Source: Verrucomicrobiaceae bacterium UBA7681
Lineage (GTDB): Bacteria; Verrucomicrobiota; Verrucomicrobiia; Verrucomicrobiales; Verrucomicrobiaceae
Direction: 5' to 3'
DNA length: 64,000 bases
NCBI GenBank assembly: GCA_002482965.1
Contig: DLGZ01000027.1
Span: 62,001-126,000 of the forward strand
Made by a program: the position numbers and the translations under genes. Position 1 is the first letter of the stretch; every line of letters begins with the position of its first letter. Shown here piece after piece: positions 51,446 to 60,118 of this stretch. Under the pieces are notes generated by a model. That model did not search any database and was not told the DNA's origin. It was given only the letters and a program-made list of their open reading frames with translations.

Positions 51446-52669
51446 CTACTTCACCTTCACCACGACCAGTTTTTCCGCGTCCCGGGCATAGAGCTGACCA
51501 TTCGAGAAGGCACCATGGCTGCGATGTCCCGTCCGGGTGATCTGGCTGCGCTGGAGGAGATTGAATTTTTTCGAGTCGGCGGAGAACAGCAAGAGCTCAC
51601 CGGCTTCGCTGTGCAGCAGTATTTTGTCTCCCACCAGAATGAGAGTGCCGCCTTGGAGGTGATCCGGTGCTTCCCAAGCCAGTTTGCCATCGGCCACGGC
51701 GATGCAGCGCAGCGTCATGCCGGTCTCCTGCCGTCCATGCAGGCCATAGACATGCCCGGCGTGATAGACCGGCGTGGTATAGTGGCAGTCGAGCGCATCA
51801 GCTTGTTTCCACAGATTGGTCAGTTTGCGTTCAGCCTTGTTCCACTGCCACAGGCCGGCTCCCACATCATAAGCGGCGGTGAAAAAGAGCCTGCCATTCC
51901 CGCAGGGTACTGGGGCAGCCGCATTCACGGAGGCATCGATCTGGGCACGAAAATATTCATCTGCGAGCACCTTGCCGTCGCTGGTTTGCGCCAAAAGAAC
52001 GCCGCGCCGGGTGAAGAAGGCGCTCACTCCCGGATCTTCGGGGAGCAGTATGGGGGATGAATAGCTCGCCTCGTCGTCCGTGGCCTGCCAGAGCAGTTTG
52101 CCCGTGGCAAGATCCAGCGCGATGATACCCGCCCCTCCCTTTGCGTTCTTACCGCCCACATTGAGCAGTACCTTGCCATCCGTGACAAGTGGGGAGCAGG
52201 CACGGCCAAAGTACCCCTGCGGTGATTCGAGCTCGGCGACGGTATCGTAGCTCCAGATCAGCGCACCCGTCTCAAAATCGAGCGCCTGTACGATGCCTTC
52301 TGGGCCATGTGTGATGACTTTGCCTGCGGCGATGCACGGCACGGCGCGGGGGCCGTTGTCGAAACCAAAGCTGTCGCGATAGGTGGTGGGGTAGGCGTGT
52401 TTCCAGATGGCTTTGCCATCGGCGGCTGCCAGCGCCTCAGTGATGATTTCGCCGCCCTGACGGTGGGTCACGATCACGTGGTTGCCGCTGACCACGGCTC
52501 CGGCATGACCGCTGCCCAGCATGCGCTTCCACACGATCTCTGGTTCGGTGGTGCCGACGATGGGGGCTTCGTCAGACGCAGTGCAGGTGCGCTGTGGGCC
52601 GAGGAATTGCGGCCAGTCGCCTGCCTGCAGGCTGGTGAATGCGCAGAGGAGAAGAAGAATTGGGCGCAT
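51446..52669 (-). CDS. Secreted PQQ-like beta-propeller protein
   Basis: 407 residues with a signal peptide (RPILLLLCAFTSLQAGDWPQFLG) and the WPQFLGPQR start common to Verrucomicrobial/Planctomycetal outer propeller proteins. Blades contain AADGKAIWKHAYPTT, ALDFETGALIWSYDT and LDLATGKLLWQATD (the A-W motifs of PQQ repeats). PQQ binding is not shown; it may act as a scaffold. It lies 17 bases downstream of tsaD on the same strand. Confidence 0.85.
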   Translation of the reverse strand: MRPILLLLCAFTSLQAGDWPQFLGPQRTCTASDEAPIVGTTEPEIVWKRMLGSGHAGAVVSGNHVIVTHRQGGEIITEALAAADGKAIWKHAYPTTYRDSFGFDNGPRAVPCIAAGKVITHGPEGIVQALDFETGALIWSYDTVAELESPQGYFGRACSPLVTDGKVLLNVGGKNAKGGAGIIALDLATGKLLWQATDDEASYSSPILLPEDPGVSAFFTRRGVLLAQTSDGKVLADEYFRAQIDASVNAAAPVPCGNGRLFFTAAYDVGAGLWQWNKAERKLTNLWKQADALDCHYTTPVYHAGHVYGLHGRQETGMTLRCIAVADGKLAWEAPDHLQGGTLILVGDKILLHSEAGELLLFSADSKKFNLLQRSQITRTGHRSHGAFSNGQLYARDAEKLVVVKVK

Positions 52670-52686
52670 GGAAATGAGGATGGAGT

Positions 52687-53697
52687 TTAACTGACGAGGG
52701 AGAGGTTGGGATCCACATCCGCCTCCAAGGGAGAAGTGTGGCCGATGCTAAAACGTTGCGCAGCGGCGAATGCAATCATGCCGGCATTGTCAGTGCAAAG
52801 ATCGGGGCGTGCGAGCAGCAGTTGCAGACCTGCTTTGGCGCAGCGTGCGGTGAGCGCCGCACGCAGGCCGCGATTGCAACTGACGCCGCCACTCACGGTG
52901 ACGAGCGTCTCGCCGCATTGCTTCGCCGCGAGCACCAGTTTTTCGACCAGCACCTCAATGATCGCCGCCTGCACACTGGCACTGAGATCGGCCAGCACCT
53001 GCTCGTTCTTCAGGTCGAGACGCGGCAGTTCATAAAGCACAGCGGTCTTCAAGCCGCTGAAACTGAACTCTAGGCTGCGGCCATTGAGGAAACTCCGTGG
53101 AAAGGCGAAGGCGGTTGGATCGCCACGAGCTGCCAGCTTGTCGATCTCCGGCCCGCCGGGGTAGGGGAGTCCGATCATCTTGGCGACCTTGTCGAAGGCT
53201 TCACCTGCGGCGTCATCACGGGTGCGTCCCAGCAGTTCGTAGCGGCCCACGCCATGCACGCGTACAAGCATCGTGTGTCCGCCGCTGACGATTAGCGCCA
53301 CACAGGCGCGCACCGGGCCGTGGCCATCCATGAATGGGGAGAGCAAATGGCCTTCCATGTGATTCACTGCTAGGAAGGGCTTGTTTTCCGCAATGGCGAG
53401 CGCCTTGGCCATCGACGTACCGATGAGCAGGGAGCTGACAAGACCTGGCCCACTGGTGGCCGCGAAGACTGCCATGTCGCCGAGCGTTTTGCCTGCGTCA
53501 GCCAAGACCTGCTGAACCAGAGGTCGCACGTGGAGGATGTGATTGCGTGAGGCCACCTCCGGCACGACGCCACCATACGGGCGGTGTATTTCGATCTGTG
53601 AGGCGATACGGCTGGCAATCAGCTCACCTTCCAGCGTACAAATGGCCGCGGCAGTCTCATCACAGGAGGATTCAAGGGCGAGCAGGCAGTCAGGCAT
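52687..53697 (-). CDS. tsaD: tRNA N6-threonylcarbamoyladenosine transferase
   Basis: 336 residues. The metal motif NHMEGH (H113, H117), the start LALESSCDETAAAI, the SGGHTMLVRV and FSFSGLKTAV blocks are diagnostic. Transfers threonylcarbamoyl to A37 of ANN-decoding tRNAs together with TsaB/TsaE, which are not here. Essential in most bacteria. The PQQ-propeller gene follows after 17 bases. Confidence 0.95.
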   Translation of the reverse strand: MPDCLLALESSCDETAAAICTLEGELIASRIASQIEIHRPYGGVVPEVASRNHILHVRPLVQQVLADAGKTLGDMAVFAATSGPGLVSSLLIGTSMAKALAIAENKPFLAVNHMEGHLLSPFMDGHGPVRACVALIVSGGHTMLVRVHGVGRYELLGRTRDDAAGEAFDKVAKMIGLPYPGGPEIDKLAARGDPTAFAFPRSFLNGRSLEFSFSGLKTAVLYELPRLDLKNEQVLADLSASVQAAIIEVLVEKLVLAAKQCGETLVTVSGGVSCNRGLRAALTARCAKAGLQLLLARPDLCTDNAGMIAFAAAQRFSIGHTSPLEADVDPNLSLVS

Positions 53698-53758
53698 GGC
53701 AGTCCATCAATGAAGTAAAAACGGGAGTCCAGCATCCAGAATCCGGCGCTGAGAGGGC

Positions 53759-53800
53759 AAAAAAAAGCCGCCGTCCCCCGGTTGGGTGGGGAACGGCGGC
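53759..53800 (-). terminator. Rho-independent terminator for the minus-strand micro-gene
   Basis: GCCGCCGTCCCC at 53767-53778 pairs with GGGGAACGGCGGC at 53788-53800 with one bulged base. On the minus strand the hairpin is followed by eight Ts. It lies just past the TAA of the small Cys-rich frame at 53825, implying a transcribed minus-strand gene there. Confidence 0.8.
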
Positions 53801-53824
53801 GCAATATGACAGTTTCCTGTCAGA

Positions 53825-53953
53825 TTAGAGCTTGTGACCGTCTTTACAGTCGGCCTTCGCTTTGGCGTCGCACTTCGCACATGCCTTCTTAGCTGGAACA
53901 GGATGCATGAAGCATCACGGACGCAGCGACAGAACAGTGGCAAGACGGATCAT
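53825..53953 (-). pseudogene. Micro-gene for a small Cys-rich exported protein, apparently frameshifted
   Basis: Reading the minus strand from the ATG at 53953 gives MIRLATVLSL, then an in-frame TGA, then a Cys/Lys-rich end (KKACAKCDAKAKADCKDGHKL) to the TAA at 53825. In another frame the middle reads AASVMLHASCSS, a lipoprotein-like signal with a C. One deleted and one inserted base would make a 42-residue lipoprotein. A clean terminator follows. Alternatives: only a 27-residue ORF from the inner ATG, or chance. Confidence 0.4.
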
Positions 53954-54003
53954 GAGATGATCAAACGTAAGTTAACAACCTGCCGCGCTAGGCGGCGGAC
54001 TGC

Positions 54004-54107
54004 TTACTTGCCGCTCTGCATTGGTGGTGGTGGCGGCGGAGGAGCAGGCTGCTGGCAAGCGGAGAGGACGGCGGAAGCCGCGATGAGGGCAAGGATAGCG
54101 ATTTTCA
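54004..54107 (-). pseudogene. Micro-gene for a small Pro-rich lipoprotein, apparently frameshifted
   Basis: The minus-strand ATG at 54107 begins a signal (MKIAILALIAASAVLS). As written the frame then drifts into a His/Arg-rich tail of 39 residues ending at 53988. With one base added after CTCTC it becomes AVLSAC-QQPAPP.., a lipobox followed by a seven-proline run and a TAA at 54004, giving 34 residues, the size of entericidin-like lipoproteins. The shared pattern with the neighbour suggests both are decaying or miscalled. Confidence 0.4.
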
Positions 54108-54301
54108 TGTGTGTGTGTGGGTGTTAACCTTTTTGTTAAGCTTCCCATCCACCAGACTCCTGGCAGCGGGATTTTTCGAGATTAACGACAACTTCTGTTT
54201 TTGCAAACAGCCAAATGCATTCTCTGCTAAAACGCGCAAGGGAGGCATAAGAAAGGGGATATTTGGGACTACCATAATGTCAGGTGGTGGTTTGGCGGAT
54301 A

Positions 54302-54499
54302 TTACCCATAAGGTCCGCTCTCTCCCAAACCGTAGGCCGTGCCAAAAACCTCACCATCATCTTCAGTGAAAAGGATGCGCAGCGGCCGGCAGCAGACCTC
54401 GCAGTCATAGTCCACATCGCAAGGCACCTCACTATAAGAGGGCGAAGGGACCTCAAATTCCTGAAAACAGCTCGGGCAGGTGACGGGTGTGGTATGCAT
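54302..54499 (-). CDS. CPXCG-motif cysteine-rich protein
   Basis: 65 residues from the ATG at 54499. VTCPSCFQEFEVPSPSYSEVPCDVDYDCEVCCRPLRI is the small zinc-ribbon-like family with four paired Cys (CPSC and CEVCC), in which the usual CPYCG is CPSCF. Function unknown, widespread, often in proteobacteria and Verrucomicrobia. It stands alone with a 194-base gap on its downstream side and 135 bases to the next gene. Confidence 0.8.
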   Translation of the reverse strand: MHTTPVTCPSCFQEFEVPSPSYSEVPCDVDYDCEVCCRPLRILFTEDDGEVFGTAYGLGESGPYG

Positions 54500-54610
54500 C
54501 AATTAATGACAATGAAACGTACTTTGGTTGCCTATGTTCGCAGCTTTCTCGTTTAGGCGGGAGGTGAGCTTTTGAGCATGAACTCCGCCATAACCCATGA
54601 CGCGAACTGT

Positions 54611-54635
54611 ATAAATCAGGGTTTCCCTGATTTAT
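54611..54635 (-). terminator. Hairpin after the PQQ/haem fusion gene
   Basis: ATAAATCAGGG pairs perfectly with CCCTGATTTAT around a three-base loop, overlapping the stop codon of the minus-strand gene at 54635. The arms end in A/T but no long T-run follows, so termination strength is uncertain. Confidence 0.6.
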
Positions 54636-57346
54636 CATTTCAACCCTGCCAGATAGGTGATGATGTCTGCGGCTTCCTGTTCAGTCAGGCTTTGCAGCAG
54701 GCCTTCCGGCATCAGTGAAGCTGGCTGCGGTTGCTGGCTTTTGATTTGATCACGCTCAATCGTCTGTGGCTGGCCGCTGGGGAGTTTGAGGGTGATGGCT
54801 GCATCAGCGGAATGGATGAGGAATCCGGTTTGCAAACTGTCATCCTTCAAGGTGATGATCCATGTCTCGTAGCCCTTGGCGATGGTCTTTGAAGGCTGTT
54901 GCAGGCTTTCGAGGATTTGCTCACGCGTCAGACGCGCCCCCACCTTGCTTAAATCCGGGCCGAAATCGCGGCCCATGCCGTTGACGATGTGGCAGGCAAA
55001 GCAGGCGGCCATTTTGCCGGTCATGCTGAGGAGTTCACCGCCGCGCTTCGCATCGCCCTGGACGGCGAGGAGTCTTTTCGCATCAAAATTCATGCCGAGG
55101 GTCTTCACCCGCTGATCGGGCGGCAGGAAGCGTTCGAAATAGCAGGCGATGGCGGGATTGGGAATCTTGGCAAATGAGGGATCAAACTTGCTTTCGTTAC
55201 GTGCAATCAAGCTTGCCATGACGAGGGCTTCGCTGGGAGTGTTCGGCGGAGTGGAGTGACGAGGCGTCGCCGCACCCTGACCAATCCAGTCCCATAAGAC
55301 CTGAAAACCATGCGGATCGATTTCACGGGCGCCGATCATCGGCATGTGGCCGTTGCCGCTGCGTGCTATGCGCGCGAGCAGCACGCTCTGTTCAGGCTTT
55401 CCGGGTGAGATAACAAGGCCGTCTGTCAGTGCAAAATCACCCCGCGTGGGCTTTTCACCCATGATCATCGTCTCAGCCGTGGGCAGATCGGCATTCAGCA
55501 TCAAGGGCACGCTGCCGCCACCGTGACGGCGATGACAATGGGCGCAGTTCGCGTGAAGCCAGGAGCGCGCGCGAGTTTCAAGCACTGCTGTTTCATCATG
55601 GCTGGAGACGAGTTGCTTGGGCAAGCGTTCCAGAAAGGGACCGTCGAACAAACCCGATACATCGGTTGGTTTTTTGCCGCCGATGCTGACGAGTTGATCC
55701 GGCTGAAACCCCAAGGCAAATCCGCTCCAGTTGTTGTGGCAACGCGCGCATTCAGCGCGGCCATGGATGCGCCAGGGCTGCTTTTGCACGGTGAACTCTT
55801 CACCATCTGCGGCGACGAGTTCGGCGTCGGTTCCCTGGTCATTCCAGCGGTAGGAGTAGCCATTCCATGAGTCGCCGTCGAAGTGGAGAACCTGGGTTTC
55901 GATGCGCTGCTTCGTAGCTGGCCAGGTGAGGGTGCGGGCAAGCACGGACTCAGCGGGCCATTCGACTTTGTAGTTCGGTTTCGCGGGATTGCCGCTGCTG
56001 GTTGTCGTAATGCTTTTGCCTTCGGGCAGGGCGATGAACCGCGCGGCTGTGGCGCCGTCCTGCCACATCGGTTCAGCGATCTCAAAGGGCTGTACGCCTG
56101 CAGCGGGTGTTTGCGCGGCGGTGTCGGTGAAAAGACCGGTGTCACTGAGTTTTTGCGGGAACTGGCTTGGTTTGCCGACGGCGGGATTCGGCGTTAGTCG
56201 GTAGATGCGCGTGTCTTTTTCCCAGTTCATCCAGTACACCTCGCCGTCCTCGCTCTGACCGAAGGTCACGATCTTGTGTGGCGTGTCGGCGATTTCCTCA
56301 CGGCGTGTGACTTGTTTGCCGTCATGCCACAGGGCCCAGATTTTGCCGGTTTCGTAGTCGCCGTAGATGTAGGCACCACGCAGTTCGGGAAAGCGTGTGC
56401 CGTGATACACATAGCCGCCAGTGATGCTCGCGGCCTCGGTGTGTGGATGCGCAGCGGCGGGCGGGATGATGGGTTCGGGGCGCTGGGTTTCGGGTTTGAT
56501 CGGCTGGCTCGCTTCATACGCGCTCCAGCCATGATTGCCGCCGCGCTGCACCAGATGAATCATTTCCCAAAGCTCCCAGCCGACATCGCCGCACCACAGT
56601 CTCCCCTTGGCATCGAAACTGATCTTCCACGGATTGCGAAAGCCGAAGGCCCAGATTTCTGGCATGGCCTGCGGTGTTTTCAAAAACGGATTGTCTGGCG
56701 GAATCGCATACGTCTTGCCGTTCTCCGCATGATCCACATCAATGCGCAGGATGGAGGACAGCAGATCGCTGATGTCCTGCCCGGTGTTCAGCGGATCGGG
56801 TGGCGATGGCACTTCAGCGTCACCGGTGGAGATGTAGAGCATGCCATCCGGGCCGAACTGCAATGACGCGCCATTGTGACCTCCACTACGCCACGTCAGC
56901 AGCACGGTTTCAGATTTGGGATCGAGTACCGGTGGCTCCTGCTGCGTGAGTTTGAAACGCGAGAGCTTCGTGCCATCGGGAACTTTGTCGCCATAGGCAT
57001 AGCAGAGGAAGATGTAGCCGTTCTCCTTCCACCGTGGATGAAAGGCGATGCCGTAGGCGTATTGCAGCAGCGGATGGTCCGGCTTGAGATCAATGAGCAG
57101 GTCTTTTGTTCCCGCGTCAGGTGCATCCTTGAAGCTCCAGATTTTGCCACCCTTCTCGACGGCGACGAAGCGCTGCGCGCCGGGCACGGCGATCATCTCC
57201 AAGGCATCATGAAGTGCTATGGATGCAAAGGTTTGCTCTGCGATGCAGGGTTTCGGTGCCTCCGGTGAACCGTGAATGCGCGAAGTGGTCCACTGCGCAT
57301 GAAGCATGGTGGTGCAGGCGAGACAGAGGATAAACACTCGGTTCAT
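54635..57346 (-). CDS. PQQ-type sugar dehydrogenase fused to haem-binding segments
   Basis: 903 residues from the ATG at 57346, with signal peptide (RVFILCLACTTMLHAQW). A soluble-GDH/NHL propeller fills about 20-400 (RSGGHNGASLQFGPDGMLYISTGD, IWAFGFRNPWKISFDAKGRLWCGDVG). A middle region has CARCH and CAHCH (about 520 and 590), and the C-terminus has the haem domain typical of Planctomycetes and Verrucomicrobia (AACFACHIVNGMGRDFGPDLSKVGARLTREQILESL). Three CxxCH motifs suggest multi-haem electron transfer. Likely periplasmic and oxidises a sugar. Confidence 0.88.
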   Translation of the reverse strand: MNRVFILCLACTTMLHAQWTTSRIHGSPEAPKPCIAEQTFASIALHDALEMIAVPGAQRFVAVEKGGKIWSFKDAPDAGTKDLLIDLKPDHPLLQYAYGIAFHPRWKENGYIFLCYAYGDKVPDGTKLSRFKLTQQEPPVLDPKSETVLLTWRSGGHNGASLQFGPDGMLYISTGDAEVPSPPDPLNTGQDISDLLSSILRIDVDHAENGKTYAIPPDNPFLKTPQAMPEIWAFGFRNPWKISFDAKGRLWCGDVGWELWEMIHLVQRGGNHGWSAYEASQPIKPETQRPEPIIPPAAAHPHTEAASITGGYVYHGTRFPELRGAYIYGDYETGKIWALWHDGKQVTRREEIADTPHKIVTFGQSEDGEVYWMNWEKDTRIYRLTPNPAVGKPSQFPQKLSDTGLFTDTAAQTPAAGVQPFEIAEPMWQDGATAARFIALPEGKSITTTSSGNPAKPNYKVEWPAESVLARTLTWPATKQRIETQVLHFDGDSWNGYSYRWNDQGTDAELVAADGEEFTVQKQPWRIHGRAECARCHNNWSGFALGFQPDQLVSIGGKKPTDVSGLFDGPFLERLPKQLVSSHDETAVLETRARSWLHANCAHCHRRHGGGSVPLMLNADLPTAETMIMGEKPTRGDFALTDGLVISPGKPEQSVLLARIARSGNGHMPMIGAREIDPHGFQVLWDWIGQGAATPRHSTPPNTPSEALVMASLIARNESKFDPSFAKIPNPAIACYFERFLPPDQRVKTLGMNFDAKRLLAVQGDAKRGGELLSMTGKMAACFACHIVNGMGRDFGPDLSKVGARLTREQILESLQQPSKTIAKGYETWIITLKDDSLQTGFLIHSADAAITLKLPSGQPQTIERDQIKSQQPQPASLMPEGLLQSLTEQEAADIITYLAGLK

Positions 57347-57441
57347 GCGCGCATCATGGAATGAACGGACGGCGTTCGCCAAGCATGAAATGCGCAAGGT
57401 TGTGATTGTGCGGAGTCACGCTTTTCGCGTATTCTGACGGC

Positions 57442-58311
57442 ATGAAAAACGTGCAGGGCTTTGCGTTGCTGATATGGCTGACCGTCGCGGCAGGGATGCC
57501 GCGTGCCGCTGACCGTCCGGGAGAACTGGTGGAAGTGGGCAGCCATGCCACCACGCGCAACGGCGTCACGCTGCGGGAGAAGCGCGAGCTGCGGGTGGCT
57601 GCGGGCAGCACCCAACAGGAGACTGGGGCGAACGTTGTCACGGCAACCACGCGCTATGTGCAGCGGGTAAATCTGGTGCGGCGTCTCCTGAACGCTGATT
57701 CTGAAGAGCTGCAGGTGCGTGAATTCGTGAAGGAATGTGTGAATTTCACCGGTCAGCCTCCCGCTCCGAATGAAACCATGGCCTTGCTGGGCAAGACGCT
57801 GCGTGCCCGGAAAAAGGGTGGTCATTGGGATTTCAATCTGCATCAGGGCAGGCCCACACCCGAAGAGGCTCAATCTCTGGCCGACCTCGCCTTTGCCGCC
57901 GATTTGCTCGAAATCCTGCCTCTTGGCGTCGGCACGGGAATGCGCAAACCGGGCGATCACTGGAAAGTGGAACCCGCATCTTCCGGCGGCAAAGACCGCG
58001 GGTTCATCATTCTTGAGAGTCTCGAAACCACCTTCGTGTCACTGGAGGTCAAGCCCGATGGTCCGTATGCCACATTCACCATCGAAGGTAAATTTCACAT
58101 GGAACGGCCCATGACTCTCAATGCCCGCATGGAGGTCAGTTTCACCGCCACCATCGTCCGCCGATTGTCGGACATGCTCGATGTGGAGACCAAGGCCTCC
58201 GGCCAGTTTCTCGCCTCTGCGCAGGCAGCGGGGCCGAAGCGCGAGAAAATTCTGCTCAATTACGACTACCCCTTCACCCTGGCCCGCACCCAGGCGGTCG
58301 AAAGCAAGTAG
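57442..58311 (+). CDS. Exported protein, unknown
   Basis: 289 residues from the ATG at 57442 with a signal peptide (GFALLIWLTVAAGMPRAA). The body has alternating beta strands and helices with no family I recognise. The second half, roughly from GRPTPEEAQSLADLAFAADLLEILP, has helical features and then strands (GFIILESLETTFVSLEVKPDGPYATFTIEGKF). It is divergent from the PQQ/haem fusion by 95 bases. Confidence 0.65.
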   Translation: MKNVQGFALLIWLTVAAGMPRAADRPGELVEVGSHATTRNGVTLREKRELRVAAGSTQQETGANVVTATTRYVQRVNLVRRLLNADSEELQVREFVKECVNFTGQPPAPNETMALLGKTLRARKKGGHWDFNLHQGRPTPEEAQSLADLAFAADLLEILPLGVGTGMRKPGDHWKVEPASSGGKDRGFIILESLETTFVSLEVKPDGPYATFTIEGKFHMERPMTLNARMEVSFTATIVRRLSDMLDVETKASGQFLASAQAAGPKREKILLNYDYPFTLARTQAVESK

Positions 58312-58398
58312 CCGCGCCTCGCAAAAAATCGTCATTCACAGTCGACTTTCCCGAATCTTTCTCCTTCTTCCCCGCCTCAACTCAACCACACACCCGAC

Positions 58399-59400
58399 AT
58401 GCCACGCCCAGTAACTCTCTTCACCGGCCAGTGGGCCGATCTTCCCGTTGATACCATGATCCAGAAGGCCAAGGCTTTCGGCTATGACGGTGTCGAACTC
58501 GCCTGCTGGGGCGACCACTTCGAAGTGGACAAGGCCGACCAGGCCTACTGCGATGACAAGCGCGCCAAACTGAAAGCCGCAGGCATGCAGTGCCACGCCA
58601 TCTCCACCCATCTCGTCGGTCAGGCCGTGTGCGATAACATCGACCCCCGCCACGCCCAGATTCTTCCCGCCCACATTTATGGCGACGGCAATCCTGAAGG
58701 CGTCCGCCAGCGTGCCGCTGAAGAGCTCATCAAGACCGCGCACGCCGCCAAGCGTTTCGGCATCAGCGTCGTCAACGGCTTCACCGGCAGCAGCATCTGG
58801 CACCTCGTCTATTCTTTCCCGCCGAATCTTCCGGGACAGATCGACGCCGGCTACAAGGACTTCGCCAAGCGCTTCACGCCGATCTTCGACGAGTATCAGA
58901 AGCTCGGCATCCGCTACGCCCTCGAAGTGCATCCCACTGAGATCGCCTTTGACATCGCCAGCGCCGAGCGCGCTTTGCAGGCCGTCGATTACCATCCGGC
59001 CTTTGGCTTCAACTACGACCCCAGCCACTTCGGTTATCAGGGCGTCGATTACGTGAAGTTCCTCTACAAGTTCAGCGACCGCATTTTCCACGTCCACATG
59101 AAGGACGTCGCCTGGGGCATCGGTGACGGCACCGCCGGCGTCTTCGGCGGCCACGTCGATTTCCACAAGCCAAGCCGCTACTGGGACTTCAAGTCCGTCG
59201 GCCGTGGCAACATCAATTTCGAGCGGATCATCCGCGCCCTCAACGACATCGAGTACGGTGGCCCGCTGAGCGTCGAGTGGGAAGACGGCGCCATGGACCG
59301 CGAGTTCGGCGCCACCGAATCCGCCGCCTTCTGCAAGAAGATCGACTTCCCGCCGAGCAAGATCATCTTCGACGCGCAGTTTGCTGAGAACAGCAAGTGA
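58399..59400 (+). CDS. Sugar phosphate isomerase/epimerase (TIM barrel)
   Basis: 333 residues, xylose-isomerase-like AP-endonuclease-2 fold. DGVELACWGDHFE (strand with Glu), YALEVHPTEIAFD (metal Glu), NYDPSHFGYQGVD, HVHMKDVAWG (metal His) and SVEWEDGAMD (Glu) give the metal-site order. The Asp in YDPSHF is conserved. The substrate is unknown; the enzyme probably belongs to sugar or inositol catabolism. A terminator follows. Confidence 0.9.
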   Translation: MPRPVTLFTGQWADLPVDTMIQKAKAFGYDGVELACWGDHFEVDKADQAYCDDKRAKLKAAGMQCHAISTHLVGQAVCDNIDPRHAQILPAHIYGDGNPEGVRQRAAEELIKTAHAAKRFGISVVNGFTGSSIWHLVYSFPPNLPGQIDAGYKDFAKRFTPIFDEYQKLGIRYALEVHPTEIAFDIASAERALQAVDYHPAFGFNYDPSHFGYQGVDYVKFLYKFSDRIFHVHMKDVAWGIGDGTAGVFGGHVDFHKPSRYWDFKSVGRGNINFERIIRALNDIEYGGPLSVEWEDGAMDREFGATESAAFCKKIDFPPSKIIFDAQFAENSK

Positions 59401-59434
59401 TGGGGCTGCACACCGTGTGCTGTTTTAACTCTCC

Positions 59435-59468
59435 AACGGCCCGGGATCACCTCCCTGGCCGTTTTTCG
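59435..59468 (+). terminator. Rho-independent terminator after the epimerase gene
   Basis: AACGGCC at 59435-59441 pairs with GGCCGTT at 59457-59463, with further pairing of CGGGA and TCCC, followed by TTTTT. An additional hairpin GCACA/TGTGC is at 59407-59419. Both lie between the epimerase and the Uma2-family gene. Confidence 0.75.
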
Positions 59469-59505
59469 TTGATTGAAACAAATCATCAAAGTGGTAATCT
59501 TTGCT

Positions 59506-60099
59506 ATGGGCATAGCAAAAGCCAAAACCAAGTACACCGTCGCACAGTACTACGATCTTGAAGAAAACGAGGTGTACAAAAGCGAATTTTTCGATGGTGA
59601 GATATTTGCCATGGCAGGAGGCAGTCCTGAGCACAGTTTGATCGTGGCCAACCTACTTCGAGAACTCGGTGTCAGGCTCAAAGGCAAAGTCTGCACGCCC
59701 TACGACAGCAATCTGCGCGTCAAAGTCCCCAACACCGGTCTCGTCACCTACCCGGACGCCTCGGTGTTTTGCAAGAAGCTTGAATTCGATCCCAAGGACA
59801 AGCGCCAGCAGACCGCCATCAATCCGACCATCGTCTTCGAGGTGCTTTCTAAATCCACCGAAAGCTATGATCGCGGCAAGAAGGCCGAGAATTACCGCCA
59901 GCTTGAATCACTCAAGGCCTACGTGCTCGTTTCCCAGAGCAGCCCTCACATCGAGATCTACGAACGTCACGGCGACGGCTTCTGGTTCCTCACTGAGGCC
60001 AAGGGGCTCGATCAAGAACTCTCCATCAAAAGCCTCGGCCTCCAGCTTCCTCTGGCCGAGGTCTATGACCGCATGAAGTTCGGGAAGAAAGACTCCTGA
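59506..60099 (+). CDS. Uma2-family (DUF820) nuclease-like protein
   Basis: 197 residues from the ATG at 59506. YYDLEENEVYKSEFFDGEIFAMAGGSPEHSLIVANL is the family start. The PD-(D/E)XK-like core is YPDASVFC (Asp), TIVFEVLSKSTESYDRGKKAENYRQL (Glu and Lys). Family members are predicted restriction-like nucleases but mostly uncharacterised. It is preceded by a terminator and is monocistronic. Confidence 0.85.
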   Translation: MGIAKAKTKYTVAQYYDLEENEVYKSEFFDGEIFAMAGGSPEHSLIVANLLRELGVRLKGKVCTPYDSNLRVKVPNTGLVTYPDASVFCKKLEFDPKDKRQQTAINPTIVFEVLSKSTESYDRGKKAENYRQLESLKAYVLVSQSSPHIEIYERHGDGFWFLTEAKGLDQELSIKSLGLQLPLAEVYDRMKFGKKDS

Positions 60100-60118
60100 G
60101 AGCTGGCTTGCTTTGTTT

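Noticed and set aside
53912..53917. The in-frame TGA in the 53825-53953 micro-gene, followed by Cys, as a possible selenocysteine codon
   Set aside because: No SECIS-like hairpin seen just downstream and an alternative frame reads as a better signal peptide, so a frameshift explains it more simply.
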